This document shows, piece after piece, positions 32,821 through 41,213 of a stretch of DNA of 64,000 nucleotides. The translations under genes and the position numbers were made by a program. Below the pieces are notes generated by a model. It saw nothing but the letters and a program-made list of their open reading frames with translations. It searched no databases and was not told the origin of the DNA. Location: the NCBI GenBank assembly GCA_963846715.1, contig CAWJXA010000001.1:186001-250000 (forward strand). Direction: 5' to 3'. Position 1 is the first letter of the stretch. Each line of letters starts with the position of its first letter. This stretch comes from Bog-257 sp963846715 (lineage in GTDB: Bacteria; Acidobacteriota; Terriglobia; Terriglobales; Acidobacteriaceae).

Positions 32821-33035
32821 ACCGGGCGAATTCCGGAAGACATGAGGTCGATTCAAAACCGCTCAGGAGCCCGCCAATCTTCAACTGCTCCGAAACGTCT
32901 CCAGCGTCTTCCTCTAGCGCGATCACACCCAACGGTGCGTGACGATAGCACAAATCACACTGCTGCGATTGTAGCTAAAATGGCTGGCCGACGCAGACGG
33001 GGGAACCCTGTATAGCTGTGCGGGGGAAGCCGGGG

Positions 33036-33080
33036 TAGTGGGTGGTGGATAGTGAATAGTGGATGGTGGATGGTGGATAG
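33036..33080. repeat. Imperfect tandem repeat of TGGATRG units
   Basis: Five or so imperfect copies of a 7-base unit (GTGGATAG, GTGGATGG). The complementary CCACTATCCAC pattern recurs near 47090-47106, so this is a dispersed low-complexity family. There are no spacers, so it is not a CRISPR array. Confidence 0.5.
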
Positions 33081-33169
33081 CGAAAGGCGACCTTCCAAGG
33101 AGGCTCCATGAATGGCCCGGTTCCGTGGAAATTGTCGGCGCGAAGGACTAGAACATGCACTTTCGTAAC

Positions 33170-33197
33170 TTGACATTGGCGGGGGCGGCGCTACAGT
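33170..33197 (+). promoter_or_regulatory. Sigma-70-like promoter for the sensor kinase
   Basis: TTGACA (33170-33175), 16-base spacer, TACAGT (33192-33197). The spacing is one short of ideal. It faces the kinase gene 512 bases downstream. Confidence 0.4.
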
Positions 33198-33317
33198 GAC
33201 CTTGTGAGAGCTAGTGTCTCTACGCCCTGCGGGTGGGAATGGTCTTTGAAAACCGAGTTGTCTAGAGCCGGCAGTCAGGGGACAACGTGGCCGGCCTGAT
33301 TATCTAGTTGATTAACA

Positions 33318-33342
33318 GCATCGCCTCTTGGAGGACCGATGC
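33318..33342 (+). promoter_or_regulatory. Leader hairpin masking a ribosome-site-like GGAGG
   Basis: Stem GCATCG-CCTC / GAGG-AC-CGATGC with loop TTG: 10 base pairs with a 2-base bulge. The 3' arm includes GGAGG, followed by ATG CGG TAA, a two-codon reading frame. Regulatory meaning is inferred. Confidence 0.35.
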
Positions 33343-33471
33343 GGTAAGGATTTTATGCCGTAAGCCATTTGAATGGAATATTTTAGTATCTAACTCCTTT
33401 CGATGTAATATTTTGCGCGGCATTTTTTCTCCTGCTTATTTGTTTTCAATATTTTGCGAAGGGGAGGGGGA

Positions 33472-33485
33472 GGGGGGTACCCCCC
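33472..33485. repeat. Perfect palindrome GGGGGGTACCCCCC within a G-rich tract
   Basis: A 14-bp palindrome preceded by GGGGAGGGGGA, giving four G-runs that could form a quadruplex or a cruciform in the kinase leader. Structural effect is inferred. Confidence 0.45.
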
Positions 33486-33709
33486 GAGTTATAAGGCCTT
33501 TTCCCCGAAGCGGCACAAACAGCAGATCGTCCTGTGGATAACATAACCGTTAATATCGCTTGCCCATCCTGTTGTCTGTTTTGCGAGGTTGCAGAGACGA
33601 GAATGCAGAGAGCCAGCAAATAGCCCGCATCGTTCGCTTTCAACAAGGCCGGTCTGCAGTTATGCTTGTCTGGTAGTGGTCTGCAGCGCCCAGCCGACCC
33701 CACTAACCC

Positions 33710-36163
33710 ATGGACACAGTCCGAGATCGGTTTGTCGGCTTGCGGACCTACGTCTGGCCGGCGGTGGCGGTGCTGCTGATGGTGCTGCGCACCGTGCTTT
33801 CGCACACGCTGCAACGAGATACCTTCGATGCCTACGGCAGCCTGACGGTATTTGTGCTCCTGCTGCTCTGCACCGGCTTCGCCACCTTGAACGCAGTAGA
33901 AAAGGTCCAGGGCAGCCGGGCTTTCTGGACGCTGCTGGCCGTGGGTTTCGGGTTGTGGGCCGTCGATGCGTGGCTCTGGGTGTACTACCCGACCATCCGG
34001 CGCCAGAACATTCCCGACTCGTCAATCGCAGACGTGGCGTTATTTCTCCACGTTGTACCTTTCATGGCCGCGCTGGCGACCCGCCCGCATCTGGATCAGT
34101 CCAGCCAGAAGCTGTATCGCACCACCCTGAACTTTGCGCTCTTACTGGCTTTTTGGGTGTTTCTCTATGCATATTTTGTATTTCCGTATCAGGTTCCGTT
34201 TCACGACAACGCCATCTATGACGTTCGATATGAGTGGCTCTACCTCGTAGAATCGCTAGCCTGGATCGCAGCCTTGGGTACGCTGCTGCTGCAAAGCCAA
34301 AATTCCTGGAAGAGTATTTACGGTCACCTGTTCGTTGCCTCAGGGCTTTATACACTTGCTTCCTGGTTCGCGAATCTGGACATCGATTCGAATTCCTATC
34401 ATGGGGAGACTCTTTACGGACTAGGTATGCTGGGCGCGCGCTGCTGGTTCGTGTGGGCGCTGCTAAGGGCGCGTCAACTTGCGTCAGCGCCTGCTCGGAA
34501 GACCAGTCTTGATACGCAGGATGCCAAGTACACTCCGCTGTTAGCCATCACTGTGGTCGGCGTGATTTTGCTGATCGGTCTGGTTGAACTGTTTCAACAT
34601 GAACCGGCACCTGGGTTTCGCCAGTTGCGAATGATGATCGTGTTGGCTTTTGCCTTCTTCTTCGCCATGTCGCTGGTCATTAAGGAGTACCTGGACAACC
34701 GCACACTGATTGACGACGTTGCGGCCACAGAAGCCTTGCAGAGCGCCATCCTGTCGTCGCTCGACAACGACATCGCGGTGCTCGACAAGGATGGTTGCAT
34801 TGTCGCCGTCAACCAGGCTTGGACAAGGTCTGGGCTACAGAATCCTGGCTCACCTGACGCTCTCGGTCTGGGTGCCAATTATCTCGCTGCATGGCAATCG
34901 TCGGCTGCGAGCTCCACGGAAGTCCAGGAGACAATCGCCGGCATCAAGGCGGTGCAGGACCGCTCGCTTCCAGTTTTCGTGCGCGAACGTGCGGGGCACT
35001 CCACCAGCGGGCAAAACTGGTACTTGCTGACTGCCACTCCGTTGGCCACCATGGAAGGCGGCGTCGTGATATCGCGCAAAGACATAACCGCCCTGAAGGA
35101 GACCGAGGCAGCTTTGCGTGCGAGTGAGGCGCGCTTCCGCAGCATGGCGGATTCAACCCCGGTGTTGATGTGGATGGCTGGGCCCGACATGATGGCCACG
35201 TATTTTAATCAGAATTGGATCGAGTTTACCGGGCGCGCGCTCGAGGAAGAATTGGGAGAGGGTTGGGTCGAGTCCGTTCATCCCGCCGACGTGCCCAGGT
35301 GCCACCGGCTCTATGTGGACGCCTTCGCCCTGCGGGAACGCTTCCGCATGGAATTTCGCTTGCGCCGCTACGATGGCGAATATCGCTGGCTTGTCGACAT
35401 AGGCGTACCCATGTTTCACGCGGACAATTCCTTTGCGGGCTATTTGGGTTCATGCCTGGACGTGACCGACCATCGTCTCGCCGAAGAAATGCTGCACAAT
35501 CTGAGCCGCCGGCTGATCGAAGCCCAGGAGCAGGAGCGGCGGCGAATTGCGCGCGATCTGCATGACGACATCAATCAGCGGCTGGCTTTGCTAGGAGTCA
35601 AGGTGGGTGCCTTGAAGCGTCACCTGCCGCTCCCACCGGAGCAGATTCTGGAACGCTTGCGAGATCTAAGCGACCGGACAACCGACATAGCCAATGGTAT
35701 CCATGCCATTTCGCACAAGTTACATTCGTCGCAACTGGATTACCTTGGTCTAGTCTCTGCCGTCGATGGACTGTGTACCGAGTTTGCATCCCAGCAACAT
35801 GTGGAAATCGACTTTACCCATCACGACGTTCCCGCGGCGCTGCCACAGGCTGTGTCGTTGTGTCTTTTTCGAGTGCTGCAGGAAACCTTGAGTAACGCCG
35901 TGAAGCACAGCGGTTCAACCTCGTTTGTGGTTGAGCTTCGTGGCTCAGCGGGCAAGATTTATTTGAACGTCCGTGATAAGGGCGTGGGATTCGATGTTCA
36001 AGCCGCGCAAAATGCTACTGGGATCGGTCTCATCAGCATGCGCGAGCGCGTCCACTCGGTGAATGGAACCATGGCGATATTGTCGCAGCGGGATTGCGGC
36101 ACCGAAGTTCGAGTGACTATTCCGCTTGAGGCAGCTATGAGCGAGGTTGCTGGCCGGTCATGA
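33710..36163 (+). CDS. Membrane sensor histidine kinase, NarL-type (HisKA_3), with PAS domains
   Basis: An 817-residue kinase. The first 330 residues hold about nine to ten hydrophobic helices, a membrane sensor region. Two PAS-like domains follow: about 345-460 (LDNDIAVLDKDGCIVAVNQA) and about 465-590 (FNQNWIEFTGRALEEELGEG, a PAC end at GSCLDVTDHR). The dimerisation/phosphoacceptor helix is ERRRIARDLHDDINQRLALL with the phosphorylated His, and the ATPase has ETLSNAVKHSGS, RDKGVGFD and GIGLISMRERV. No response regulator is adjacent; the receiver-only protein at 3044 and others elsewhere are possible partners. Confidence 0.88.
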   Translation: MDTVRDRFVGLRTYVWPAVAVLLMVLRTVLSHTLQRDTFDAYGSLTVFVLLLLCTGFATLNAVEKVQGSRAFWTLLAVGFGLWAVDAWLWVYYPTIRRQNIPDSSIADVALFLHVVPFMAALATRPHLDQSSQKLYRTTLNFALLLAFWVFLYAYFVFPYQVPFHDNAIYDVRYEWLYLVESLAWIAALGTLLLQSQNSWKSIYGHLFVASGLYTLASWFANLDIDSNSYHGETLYGLGMLGARCWFVWALLRARQLASAPARKTSLDTQDAKYTPLLAITVVGVILLIGLVELFQHEPAPGFRQLRMMIVLAFAFFFAMSLVIKEYLDNRTLIDDVAATEALQSAILSSLDNDIAVLDKDGCIVAVNQAWTRSGLQNPGSPDALGLGANYLAAWQSSAASSTEVQETIAGIKAVQDRSLPVFVRERAGHSTSGQNWYLLTATPLATMEGGVVISRKDITALKETEAALRASEARFRSMADSTPVLMWMAGPDMMATYFNQNWIEFTGRALEEELGEGWVESVHPADVPRCHRLYVDAFALRERFRMEFRLRRYDGEYRWLVDIGVPMFHADNSFAGYLGSCLDVTDHRLAEEMLHNLSRRLIEAQEQERRRIARDLHDDINQRLALLGVKVGALKRHLPLPPEQILERLRDLSDRTTDIANGIHAISHKLHSSQLDYLGLVSAVDGLCTEFASQQHVEIDFTHHDVPAALPQAVSLCLFRVLQETLSNAVKHSGSTSFVVELRGSAGKIYLNVRDKGVGFDVQAAQNATGIGLISMRERVHSVNGTMAILSQRDCGTEVRVTIPLEAAMSEVAGRS

Positions 36164-36186
36164 TTTGCCCTGCGAATCCGCGAGCG

Positions 36187-36471
36187 TCATTTCTTGAAGT
36201 AATAGGTCCAACTCAGCGACACATAGGACTTCAAGGGAACGCCCACCACGCGTTCGATGGGCGCCGTTCCCACTGGGTACGAAAGTACTTCGGTCGTCTG
36301 CCCTGTGAATCCCTGCGCGATCAGGAAGTTGGCCGTGATCGACATGCGGTCCTCCAGAAATGGCCTCAGCACGGCGCCACGAATCTCCGTCACCGGCACC
36401 CCCACGAAACCGTCGCCCAGCGGCTTGGCTTTTACGAACTCGAACTCGCCGCGTGCCCGCAGATGAATTCT
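36187..36471 (-). pseudogene. C-terminal remnant of an outer-membrane beta-barrel receptor
   Basis: An open frame of 95 codons ending in SYVSLSWTYYFKK, an aromatic-rich C-terminus of the kind recognised by BamA. The body (RARGEFEFVKAKPLGD, RMSITANFLIAQGFTG) reads as transmembrane beta strands and turns of a receptor-like barrel. It has no credible start codon or ribosome site; a stop lies at 36472-36474. It begins 5 bases after the stop of the intact TonB receptor on the same strand. I infer the tail of a second, deleted receptor, or a recombination scar. Confidence 0.5.
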
Positions 36472-36475
36472 TCAC

Positions 36476-39001
36476 CTATTTCGACCCGAACGTGTAACGT
36501 AACCCGACTCGCACCTGAAAGGGTTCGACGGGGTGGAAGACGTCTGTGAATTCCGCCGCCGCCGTAGGCGTTATTCGAGCTGTATAAGCATAATCAATGT
36601 CGTGATCGTAGCGGTTCAGCAAATTAAAAAGCTGGGATGAAACGCTCCACTGTCGGTTGATGTGATAACCGACCTCCGCGTTGAGCAGCGCTGTTGAACT
36701 TGAGCGGTAAATCGCGTCGGACGTCAAATTCCGCGGACCAAAGTAGCGCAGGCGCAAACTTCCCCAAAATCCTTTGTAACTCTGCACTGTGATGCCTGAT
36801 GAAATCACCAACCCGACCGCTTCAGGCACCCACTTGCCACCCGGGCTGCCTGGTGCAGCATCATCCGGGTCTATTGTGGTAAAGAGGGCCTTGGAGTCCG
36901 CAAAGTCAAAATCAAAAGCCAAATGTTCCGTTGGCGTGTAGTAGTTCGCCAATTCGACACCATAGCGATTGCTCGGCGATGCTGAAGCAACCGTGCCCCC
37001 GGTATCACCATCCTGCTGCAGTTCGGAAGCACTGTATAGGTACCAGAGCGAAAGGGTACTTTGCAGATGTGGGACGGCCACAGTGCGCACGCCGATTTCC
37101 GCGCCTTTGGTGGGGACTAGGGGGCGAATCGGGGTGGAGGGCGTTGGGAAAGGATAGTCCGGCGAAATCGGTTCAATCCTTTGGGTTGTGCCACGCACGT
37201 CGTTGCTGTGAAAACTGAATCCACCCTGTACATAGAACTCAGTCTTGGCCCACGGGCCGAAAATCAAACTCGCTTTGGGGCTGGGCAGGAACTGGGTAGC
37301 CGTACCGGAATTGAGCTCCGCAAAGTTGATCACCGGAGCGCCAGGCAATTCGGTGGCGACATAAGGGGGAGTCAAGTTGGTGACGTTATAGATTGCTTCG
37401 TCGCCGCGCAGGGCCAGCACCGAGCGGAATTTTTCCGCCCACTGGGTTTTATTTTCTACGTAAAAACCCACCATCGTGTCCGTGAATTTACTCAAATCCG
37501 TCGCCGCGGGTAGGACCGCGATCAGATTCGGATCGGTATCGCACTCGGGGATGGGTTCGGCATTGCAAGCGTTGCTATCATTCTTGTCCGTGCGCACACG
37601 ATCTTCCGTCCGGTAAAGGCCGTTGTGAACCCAATCGTTGCGCACCTGCAGGCCGAACGTATTTTCCACCCTGCGCCCAAACCATGTGCTGAAAATCGTG
37701 TGGGCTGCGACAACCCCAGTCACCCAGCGCCTGTCCTGCTGTTCGAACTGATCGCCCTTAATAGGGTCATCCAGGAAGTAAGTGAAATCGGAAAATAGAT
37801 CGAGATCATAATAAAATCCGTAGGCCATGATTGTCGTCGCGGAATTTGTGCCTTGGCGATGCCATTCGGCCTGTAAGCTATAACGCTGTGAATTGCCACC
37901 GTCGGTTGGGTTCAGTGCGCCGAAGAAGCCAACGATAGGCACGGCGGTAACGGGGATTTGATCGCTCGAGTTCCATTTTCCGTGGTAACCGCGGGCCGTG
38001 ATGCTGAAACCACTGGTGCTGTCGCCCTGACTATAGGTTAAGAGGCCGTTGAATTTGGCATAAGCATCCGGACGCACCCACGGGCCGTTATCGTAATACG
38101 CTTCTCCGCCGTACAGCAAATTGCCCGAGCCGAGCTTTTGCGATACGCCGAAAACGGCCCGCCCATAGTCGTACATGCCGCCTTCCACCTGAAAGAAGTT
38201 CTGAGGCAGCGTCTTGAAATATTTGATGTCGGCCGATCCAGCTGAGCTATAGTTGCCGATCTCAGCGTAATAGGGGCCTTTCTCGTAATTTAGCCGCTGC
38301 ACAAACTCCGGGATTTCAATGTTCATGTCCGCATAACCCTCGCCGTGCGCGTGCGACGGCAGGTTAAGAGGCATACCGTCGAGGAATACGGCGAAATCTG
38401 TGCCGTGGTCGAGATTGAAGCCGCGAAGGAAATATTGATTGGCTTTACCGCCGCCGGCGTGTTGAGTGATGATGAGACCGGGAACCGTCTCCAGGATTTC
38501 TCCCGCACGAAGAATCGGACGATCTTCGATTTCCTTTGCGCCCACTGTACCCTGGGTGGCGGAATCGGCAATTCCAATAAGGCTATCCTCGCGTCCCTGC
38601 ACCTCTAGGTTGGTGCTCACGGCGCTCACAGCCAGAGCGATGTGCAGTGGGGCCTGCCCTCCGGAGGTCCCTATGGTGGCGGGCATTTTTTTCTCTGCAA
38701 AACCGGGACTGGATACGACAAGCTGATAATTGCCTGCCGAGAGTCCAGAAATACTGAAGGCGCCGTTGCTGTCGGACTGTGTCAATCTTTGCACGGTACC
38801 GTCCGCGCTGCGAACCATCACGCTCGCCCCTGCGATCACTGCGCCAGACGCGTCAACCACAGTTCCTGATAGCTGAAGCTGTGCGTTGCCCTGGGGATCA
38901 GCCGCCGGCAAGTAGTAGCACAGGATCAGCAGCAGCCACACCGAGGAAAGTGTGGTTCGCAGGTATCGTTCGAAGGACGGCCGGATTGAAGTTGCCACCA
39001 T
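36476..39001 (-). CDS. TonB-dependent receptor, candidate nickel receptor
   Basis: An 841-residue outer-membrane receptor. Signal peptide at about 1-33 (SSVWLLLILCYYLPAADP). A carboxypeptidase-regulatory-like Ig domain at about 42-130 (LSGTVVDASGAVIAGASVMV) and a plug at about 140-255 (ILETVPGLIITQHAGG, GFNLDHGTDFAVFLDGMPLN, His-rich LPSHAHGEGYADMN) follow. The 22-strand barrel ends in QVRVGLRYTFGSK. Good ribosome site GGAGAGAG. The ligand is not readable, but it is divergent from nikR with a 31-bp palindrome 45 bases upstream of its start, and the window encodes a Ni-requiring hydrogenase. Nickel is therefore a reasonable inference. Confidence 0.88.
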   Translation of the reverse strand: MVATSIRPSFERYLRTTLSSVWLLLILCYYLPAADPQGNAQLQLSGTVVDASGAVIAGASVMVRSADGTVQRLTQSDSNGAFSISGLSAGNYQLVVSSPGFAEKKMPATIGTSGGQAPLHIALAVSAVSTNLEVQGREDSLIGIADSATQGTVGAKEIEDRPILRAGEILETVPGLIITQHAGGGKANQYFLRGFNLDHGTDFAVFLDGMPLNLPSHAHGEGYADMNIEIPEFVQRLNYEKGPYYAEIGNYSSAGSADIKYFKTLPQNFFQVEGGMYDYGRAVFGVSQKLGSGNLLYGGEAYYDNGPWVRPDAYAKFNGLLTYSQGDSTSGFSITARGYHGKWNSSDQIPVTAVPIVGFFGALNPTDGGNSQRYSLQAEWHRQGTNSATTIMAYGFYYDLDLFSDFTYFLDDPIKGDQFEQQDRRWVTGVVAAHTIFSTWFGRRVENTFGLQVRNDWVHNGLYRTEDRVRTDKNDSNACNAEPIPECDTDPNLIAVLPAATDLSKFTDTMVGFYVENKTQWAEKFRSVLALRGDEAIYNVTNLTPPYVATELPGAPVINFAELNSGTATQFLPSPKASLIFGPWAKTEFYVQGGFSFHSNDVRGTTQRIEPISPDYPFPTPSTPIRPLVPTKGAEIGVRTVAVPHLQSTLSLWYLYSASELQQDGDTGGTVASASPSNRYGVELANYYTPTEHLAFDFDFADSKALFTTIDPDDAAPGSPGGKWVPEAVGLVISSGITVQSYKGFWGSLRLRYFGPRNLTSDAIYRSSSTALLNAEVGYHINRQWSVSSQLFNLLNRYDHDIDYAYTARITPTAAAEFTDVFHPVEPFQVRVGLRYTFGSK

Positions 39002-39045
39002 ACTCTCTCCGCCTTCTAATTACGTTTCCATCGCGCCCCTTGGAT

Positions 39046-39076
39046 TCGTAACACGATTATAATAATCGTAATACGA
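39046..39076. promoter_or_regulatory. 31-bp near-palindrome, candidate NikR operator
   Basis: Outer arms TCGTAACACGATTAT and the reverse complement of ATAATCGTAATACGA match at 13 of 15 positions around a central A. It lies 45 bases upstream of the TonB receptor start and 128 bases upstream of the nikR start. NikR operators are long dyads (in E. coli GTATGA-N16-TCATAC); this one has similar overall length but a different sequence. Confidence 0.6.
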
Positions 39077-39204
39077 CATGGCATCGGGGGACGCCTATTT
39101 TGCCCTGGCCCGGAAGTGGTAAAGCGTTCCCTGCTCGCGAAGCCAACAATTCGGTAAAGTGATAGGGACAGCCTGCATCCATTCGTTGAGGAGAATTGCC
39201 ACCG

Positions 39205-39621
39205 ATGCCCCCATTAACCCGGACCGGAGTTTCGATCGAGGAGGATTTGCTTGGTCAGTTTGATCGGGTAATCGCCAGGCGCGGCTACCGGAACCGCTCC
39301 GAAGCAATTCGTGATCTGATAAGGGAGAGCCTGGTCTCAGAGGCCATCGACAAGAACAAGCAGGTCGTGGCCACGCTCTCGATGATCTATGACCATCACC
39401 GCCCCAATCTGTCAGACAAGCTGAACGAAATTCAGCATCACTCCCACGGCAACGTGATGGCGGCCACGCATGTTCACCTCGACGAAGACAATTGTCTGGA
39501 AGTCGTCATCATGAAAGGTCGAAGTGGAGAGGTCAAACATCTCGCCGATCATATGCTGGCAATGCGCGGCGTGAAACACGGCAAATTAGTTCTGACTACG
39601 ACCGGAAAAGATGTGACGTAA
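39205..39621 (+). CDS. nikR: Nickel-responsive regulator NikR
   Basis: About 138 residues. A ribbon-helix-helix DNA-binding domain at residues about 5-50 (RTGVSIEEDLLGQFDRVIA, RGYRNRSEAIRDLIRE) is followed by an ACT-like Ni-binding domain. The high-affinity Ni ligands are preserved: His in HHSHGN, HxH in THVHLDEDNCLE and the Cys in the same segment. ATG 39205 has GAGGAG 11 bases upstream; a TTG at 39196 is too close to it. It probably represses the divergent receptor gene through the dyad at 39046-39076. Confidence 0.92.
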   Translation: MPPLTRTGVSIEEDLLGQFDRVIARRGYRNRSEAIRDLIRESLVSEAIDKNKQVVATLSMIYDHHRPNLSDKLNEIQHHSHGNVMAATHVHLDEDNCLEVVIMKGRSGEVKHLADHMLAMRGVKHGKLVLTTTGKDVT

Positions 39622-39831
39622 ACGCGCATGCCTTGATAGCGCGGTACCCGATACAGAGCGATATCAGGCAGCCAATATCCAACCGCGCGCCCCCGCCGTA
39701 GCCTGACTTCTTGGGGTTCCACGGTTCAGTAAATCTACCGTTTTCGGCGAGCAATCTCTCTGATATGCTGCCGTGTCGAAATTTTCAACCCTCATCCAGC
39801 GTCAATTGGCCGTGCGACCGGAGAGCACTGT

Positions 39832-41208
39832 ATGGAAGTCATTGCTGGGCTAGCGCCGAGAGGAATTACCCGGCTGGCCTGCGTATTGCTGTGGGCAATC
39901 AGTGCCTATACTTCGACTGCGCCGCCGCAGGAGGCCGACAATTCCGCGCCGGTACTCCAAGTGGACCAGGCGGTGCAAATAGCGGTTGCCAACAATCGCA
40001 ACCTGAAGATCGTATCGCTCGACCTGGACAAGTCTGAAGAAAAGCTCGCCGCCGAAAAAACCAGGCGTCTGCCGGCTTTCAACACTTACGTTTTCGCCTC
40101 GCAGCTCCTCCAGCCCATCAGCTTCACAGTGGAAGCCGGCCAGTTCGGCACCTATCCGGGAATAGGCCCAATTCCCGCCAGCAATACACCCATCTCTACC
40201 CCCAGCAAGCCCACGGCCTATGTCTTCGCCACAGCTTCCCAGCCGCTGCTGACCTTGTACAAGATCAATCTGCATATTCACGGACAGCAATTATCGGTAG
40301 AGCAGGCCGCGCAAAAGGTGCGAGAGGAGCGATTGTCGATTGTTGACGATGTCCGCCAAGCGTATTACTCCATTGTCGAGATCCAGAACGCGATTGAAGC
40401 CTGCCAGGCCAGCATCAAGCAGTACGAGGAACTAGACCGCATCACCACCCAGTATGTCGCTGAACAAGTCGCGCTGAAATCCAGCATTCTCGAGGTGAAG
40501 GCCAAACTCGCGGATGAGCAATACAAACTCCTGCAGTACCGGGACAAGCTTGCCTCGGCCAAAGAAAATCTCAACAACCTGCTCGGCCGTGACATTAATA
40601 CTCCATTTCGCGCGGTCAACGTAACCACGCTGTCGCCCCTTGAAGACAACCTCCCCACGGCTCAGGCCACGGCACTGGCGCAGAATCCTAAGGTGAAAGA
40701 AGCCGAGATCACGGTCAGGCAAGCGGACAATGCCCGACGTGAAGCCAAGGCGCAATACTTGCCTGACATGGGACTATCGTTCCACTACCTCTCCCCCTTC
40801 GGCGTAAATTTTGTTCCTACCAACATTATGGGGCTGGGCATTGAATTCAACTGGGAGCCGTTCGACTGGGGTCGCCGCAAGCACGACGTCAATGAAAAGA
40901 CGATGTCGGTCGAACAAAGCAAGTTCAGCTTGGACGACACCAAGGCGCAGGTTTTGATCAATGTGGACAACCAGTTCCGCTCTCTGCATGAGGCCCGCAT
41001 TGCGGTGGAGGTGGCGACCGCCAAGAAGGAGGCCTCGACCGAGAAGCTGCACGAGGTGACAGACCAATACGGACAACAAACTGCGTTGCTGCGCGACGTT
41101 TTGCAGCAGCAGTCCGCGGTAGAAGCCGCCAACGCCGACTACAACGAAGCCATGGCTTCCTTCTGGACGGCCAAGGCGAACTTTCAGAAGGCCATCGGCG
41201 AGGAGTGA
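39832..41208 (+). CDS. TolC-family outer membrane efflux protein
   Basis: This 458-residue protein would form the outer-membrane exit duct for the RND pump. A signal-peptide-like hydrophobic N-terminus (LACVLLWAISAYTS) is followed by two OEP repeats: about 40-250 (LQVDQAVQIAVANNRNLKIV, DVRQAYYSIVEIQNAIEACQ) and about 265-455 (ALAQNPKVKEAEITVRQADN, FDWGRRKHDVNEKT). GGAGAG precedes the ATG. It is first in a three-gene operon and overlaps the membrane-fusion gene region by a few bases. Confidence 0.9.
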   Translation: MEVIAGLAPRGITRLACVLLWAISAYTSTAPPQEADNSAPVLQVDQAVQIAVANNRNLKIVSLDLDKSEEKLAAEKTRRLPAFNTYVFASQLLQPISFTVEAGQFGTYPGIGPIPASNTPISTPSKPTAYVFATASQPLLTLYKINLHIHGQQLSVEQAAQKVREERLSIVDDVRQAYYSIVEIQNAIEACQASIKQYEELDRITTQYVAEQVALKSSILEVKAKLADEQYKLLQYRDKLASAKENLNNLLGRDINTPFRAVNVTTLSPLEDNLPTAQATALAQNPKVKEAEITVRQADNARREAKAQYLPDMGLSFHYLSPFGVNFVPTNIMGLGIEFNWEPFDWGRRKHDVNEKTMSVEQSKFSLDDTKAQVLINVDNQFRSLHEARIAVEVATAKKEASTEKLHEVTDQYGQQTALLRDVLQQQSAVEAANADYNEAMASFWTAKANFQKAIGEE

Positions 41209-41213
41209 GATCC

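Larger units (their letters stand above)
32821..33709. other. Long intergenic region, 889 bp, between hypF and the sensor kinase
   Basis: No protein gene is supported. It contains, in order, a TGGATRG-type tandem repeat (33036-33080), a good sigma-70-like promoter (33170-33197) pointing to the kinase gene, a strong hairpin over a ribosome-binding-site-like GGAGG (33318-33342), three AATATTTT motifs (33378, 33407, 33449 region) and a G-rich block ending in GGGGGGTACCCCCC (33472-33485). This would give the kinase mRNA a leader of about 500 bases. Confidence 0.5.

Noticed and set aside
32744..32953. 69-residue minus-strand frame overlapping the hypF start
   Set aside because: No recognisable domain, no ribosome site and it overlaps the hypF acylphosphatase region.
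33036..33080. Possible CRISPR array
   Set aside because: Seven-base imperfect tandem units without spacers.
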